A stretch of 64,000 nt of DNA from Symsagittifera roscoffensis. Taxonomy: Eukaryota; Xenacoelomorpha; Acoela; Convolutidae. The notes under the pieces are model-generated. The model had not been told where the DNA came from, searched no databases, and was given only the letters and a program-made list of their open reading frames with translations. Every line of letters begins with the position of its first letter. The first letter of the stretch is position 1. The stretch covers positions 95,209,845 through 95,273,844 of the forward strand of contig NC_087062.1 of NCBI RefSeq assembly GCF_963678635.1, written 5' to 3'. The position numbers were made by a program, and so were the translations under genes. Of this stretch, positions 61,970-64,000 are shown piece by piece.

Positions 61970-64000
61970 ATTTGCTGCGTACTCTCGTCTGTCAAACGGT
62001 GAGTGTGGCAATCGCAGGTTTCACTAAGAGCAGGAAAGCCCCTTATTCCAATCCTGAGTAAAGTATCGTTCTAGGGGAGCAGTTTTGTTAAGGAGAACCG
62101 AGCGAAACTCCCGTGCCCGGTTCTAGCGGGCAATTTTCAATTAGTGCGGAGAACCGAGAAAAACTCCTAATGTGAGTTGGTTTTTGTTTCTGTGGTACCT
62201 ACGAAACCCCTTCTGTCCAGATGTTATAATTGAAGCCAGTTAGCGACTGCGACAGGTTGGTGTCACAGATCGTCTATTGTTAGTGTTGTTGGTTTGGTCG
62301 GACAATTAAAAAGGTGAGGTACGTCATGAGGACTATAAAAACAGTTAGGACAGATGTTAATGGTGTCTTTATCAATTTTCGATAAATGGCTGTTGAGATG
62401 GGTGCTATATCGGCAGCTCAGTTAAGCAAGAAGGAACCTAGTACGACGAGAAAAGCGAGTTTCTTCATGTGCTACTGGAGAATAGTTGAGCCCGTTAGTT
62501 TTGCAGGGCTACTGTTTATATAGTCATTAACTTCCGTCCAGTGAATTTTTTTCGAAGCAAGCTTCTAGTCTGATGGTGAGATAAATTTATCTTCTTCGAG
62601 GTGTTTTATTTCATAGTTTTTTTTTTTCAGCGAGACTCTGTTTCATTTTTCTGGATTTATAATTTGAGTGTGTGGTATGGCAGTCAACTCTGTGTGGTTG
62701 GTGAGCTCCAATTAAGAAATGTTTGCACAGCATTTCATTGTGTTTTGACTAGCAAGATTTTGGTTTACCACTGAAGATGCTCAATGGAGCTCATTTTAGT
62801 GCAGCCAGTTGCAACTCTTAAAGCAGTATTGTGCTGAATCTAGAGGTCATTCCATCTGGTTTTGCTGAGCGAGGGCGACCAGACTGGAGCAACATAATTG
62901 AGAACACTAAGCCCAATGGCTTTACAAGTATTACAAGGTGTTTGTTTACTGCAACCCCAGTTAGTACCGAGACGTTTTTTCAGCAAGGTATTCCTCGTTT
63001 TCAGTTTGTTCATGATGTTGTTGAAGTGGTGTGTAAAAGACAAGAGATTATCAAAAGTTACGCCCAGGATTTTGGGTTTTTTGCTAGTTGGTTTTACATT
63101 CTCAATCATGACTACGTTAGTTTTGTGTCTGACCTCTTTGGTCTAAGTCGTGGAGACAGTTAATGTGGATTTGTCTGAAGAAAACTTGAGATTTCGACTT
63201 TCCATCTAGAGGTAGAGATCTTTTAAATATGGTTGGATGGTGGGTTTTAATTTTGAGAGATCAGAACATGTGGTAGTAATGGCGATGTCATCAGCATAGG
63301 TGGTAAATTTGATGTTGTTTGCTGATGGGAGAGGCATAAACGCGACAATACTCCTCTTTGAGGAACCCATTCTTCCATTGGTCGCATTTTTGCCTTTTTG
63401 TATTCTTGGATATGTTAAAAAAAATCGATGTCTTGCAACAAGATACAAGGATCCACTGTGTCGAAAGCTGCGGTAAGATCAAGAGCAACCAATGGAGTTC
63501 TGTGTGGCGGTCTTGGTTGGTTAAGACCATTTAATGTTGGTTAAAATACAGTTAAAAGCAGTGCTCGTGGATCTATTTTTCCTAAAGCCATGTTGATGAT
63601 CGGCTAGTTTTATTTTATTAAATTCATTTAGTAAAAATCTTTCAATCAGCTTTGCACCTGGAGATAAGGGTGCAATCGGCCTTTAAGGTTTTGCCTCCGT
63701 TTTGTTTTTCCCGGTTCAAGGATCGGAAATATTTTTCCAGTTCTGCGGTATGATTGATGAATTTAAAGACATATTTATAAGATTTGTTAAGTTGGAAAGA
63801 CCCATCTGACCAAGGTGGTGGAGACGAAATGGTGCAATATTGTCACGGATTTGAGCTTTTCTTTCCTTGCTTGCTTTGATTGCGTTTTCGACTACCTGTG
63901 GGATTAAGTGGGATGTTTCATGATTAAGTTTTTTCGTTTTCCTTAGTGTGCTGCGTTTAGCTTTAGTTGGCAATATTGGATGAGGATTGAATTGTTGATC
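61970..64000 (-). mobile_element. jockey/CR1-like non-LTR retrotransposon, inverted copy
   Basis: Read on the minus strand from the right edge: HLIPQVVENAIKASKERKAQ, then NGLNQPRPPHRTPLVALDLT and AAFDTVDP (motif A), IKFTTYADDIAITTT (catalytic YADD), KILGVTFDNLLSFTHHFNN, and VLNYVAPVWSPSL. Frameshifts separate these blocks, so ORF2 is dead, but the active-site motif is kept. The 3' UTR (62,040 to 62,170) matches that of the 38-kb copy (CGCACTAATT, GCACGGGAGTTTCGCTCGG). The element continues past the window. Confidence 0.85.

Noticed and set aside
62831-63163. Plus-strand frames opposite the right-hand LINE
   Set aside because: They are antisense shadows of the reverse transcriptase blocks on the minus strand.

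Overview
This is a 64 kb piece of an AT-rich animal-type nuclear genome, probably an invertebrate. The reasons are spliceosomal GT-AG introns in a gene of at least 36 exons, eukaryotic tRNA-Glu bodies with internal A and B boxes and T-run stops, a jockey/CR1-like non-LTR retrotransposon, MITE-like elements and tRNA-derived repeats. I cannot name the species.

Left part (1 to about 26,800): a tandem array of roughly 745-bp monomers. Each monomer carries two tRNA-Glu-like sequences: a type A copy, sometimes intact, and a diverged type B copy. The best type A genes are at 3883, 6153, 12123 and 14367 (anticodon TTC) and 23156 (anticodon CTC); most other copies are decayed. Between 6153 and 16120 the monomers form a higher-order repeat of about 2,244 bp, three monomers long (TTC, degenerate, CTC), with one visible unequal-crossover deletion and one truncated monomer. 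The array decays between 24,560 and 26,820, where it meets the 3' end of a protein gene. No protein gene is supported inside the array.

Right part (26,810 to 61,420, minus strand): one large split gene read from splice sites. The 36 exons, all open and in one frame, give about 1,968 residues of long coiled coil broken by Ser/Thr/Pro/Gln-rich and acidic linkers, ending at a stop codon at the array edge. 34 of the 35 introns are phase 0, one is phase 1, and one uses a GC donor. The 5' end is not in the window or lies beyond a retrotransposon. The family is not identified; a centrosomal, golgin or tethering type of scaffold is only a guess from the architecture.

The introns are full of mobile and repeated DNA: a plus-strand LINE relic with a triplicated 3' tail (36.5 to 38.3 kb), a second, minus-strand LINE copy running off the right edge (62 to 64 kb), a gag-like zinc-knuckle relic (58.5 kb), a 298-bp MITE with an 8-bp target duplication (40.5 kb), hAT-like elements, inverted and tandem duplications at 31 to 34 kb, a 49-bp minisatellite (49.9 kb), and several dispersed families, some containing tRNA-like sequence. 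The main oddity of the window is the higher-order tRNA-Glu satellite abutting the coiled-coil gene.
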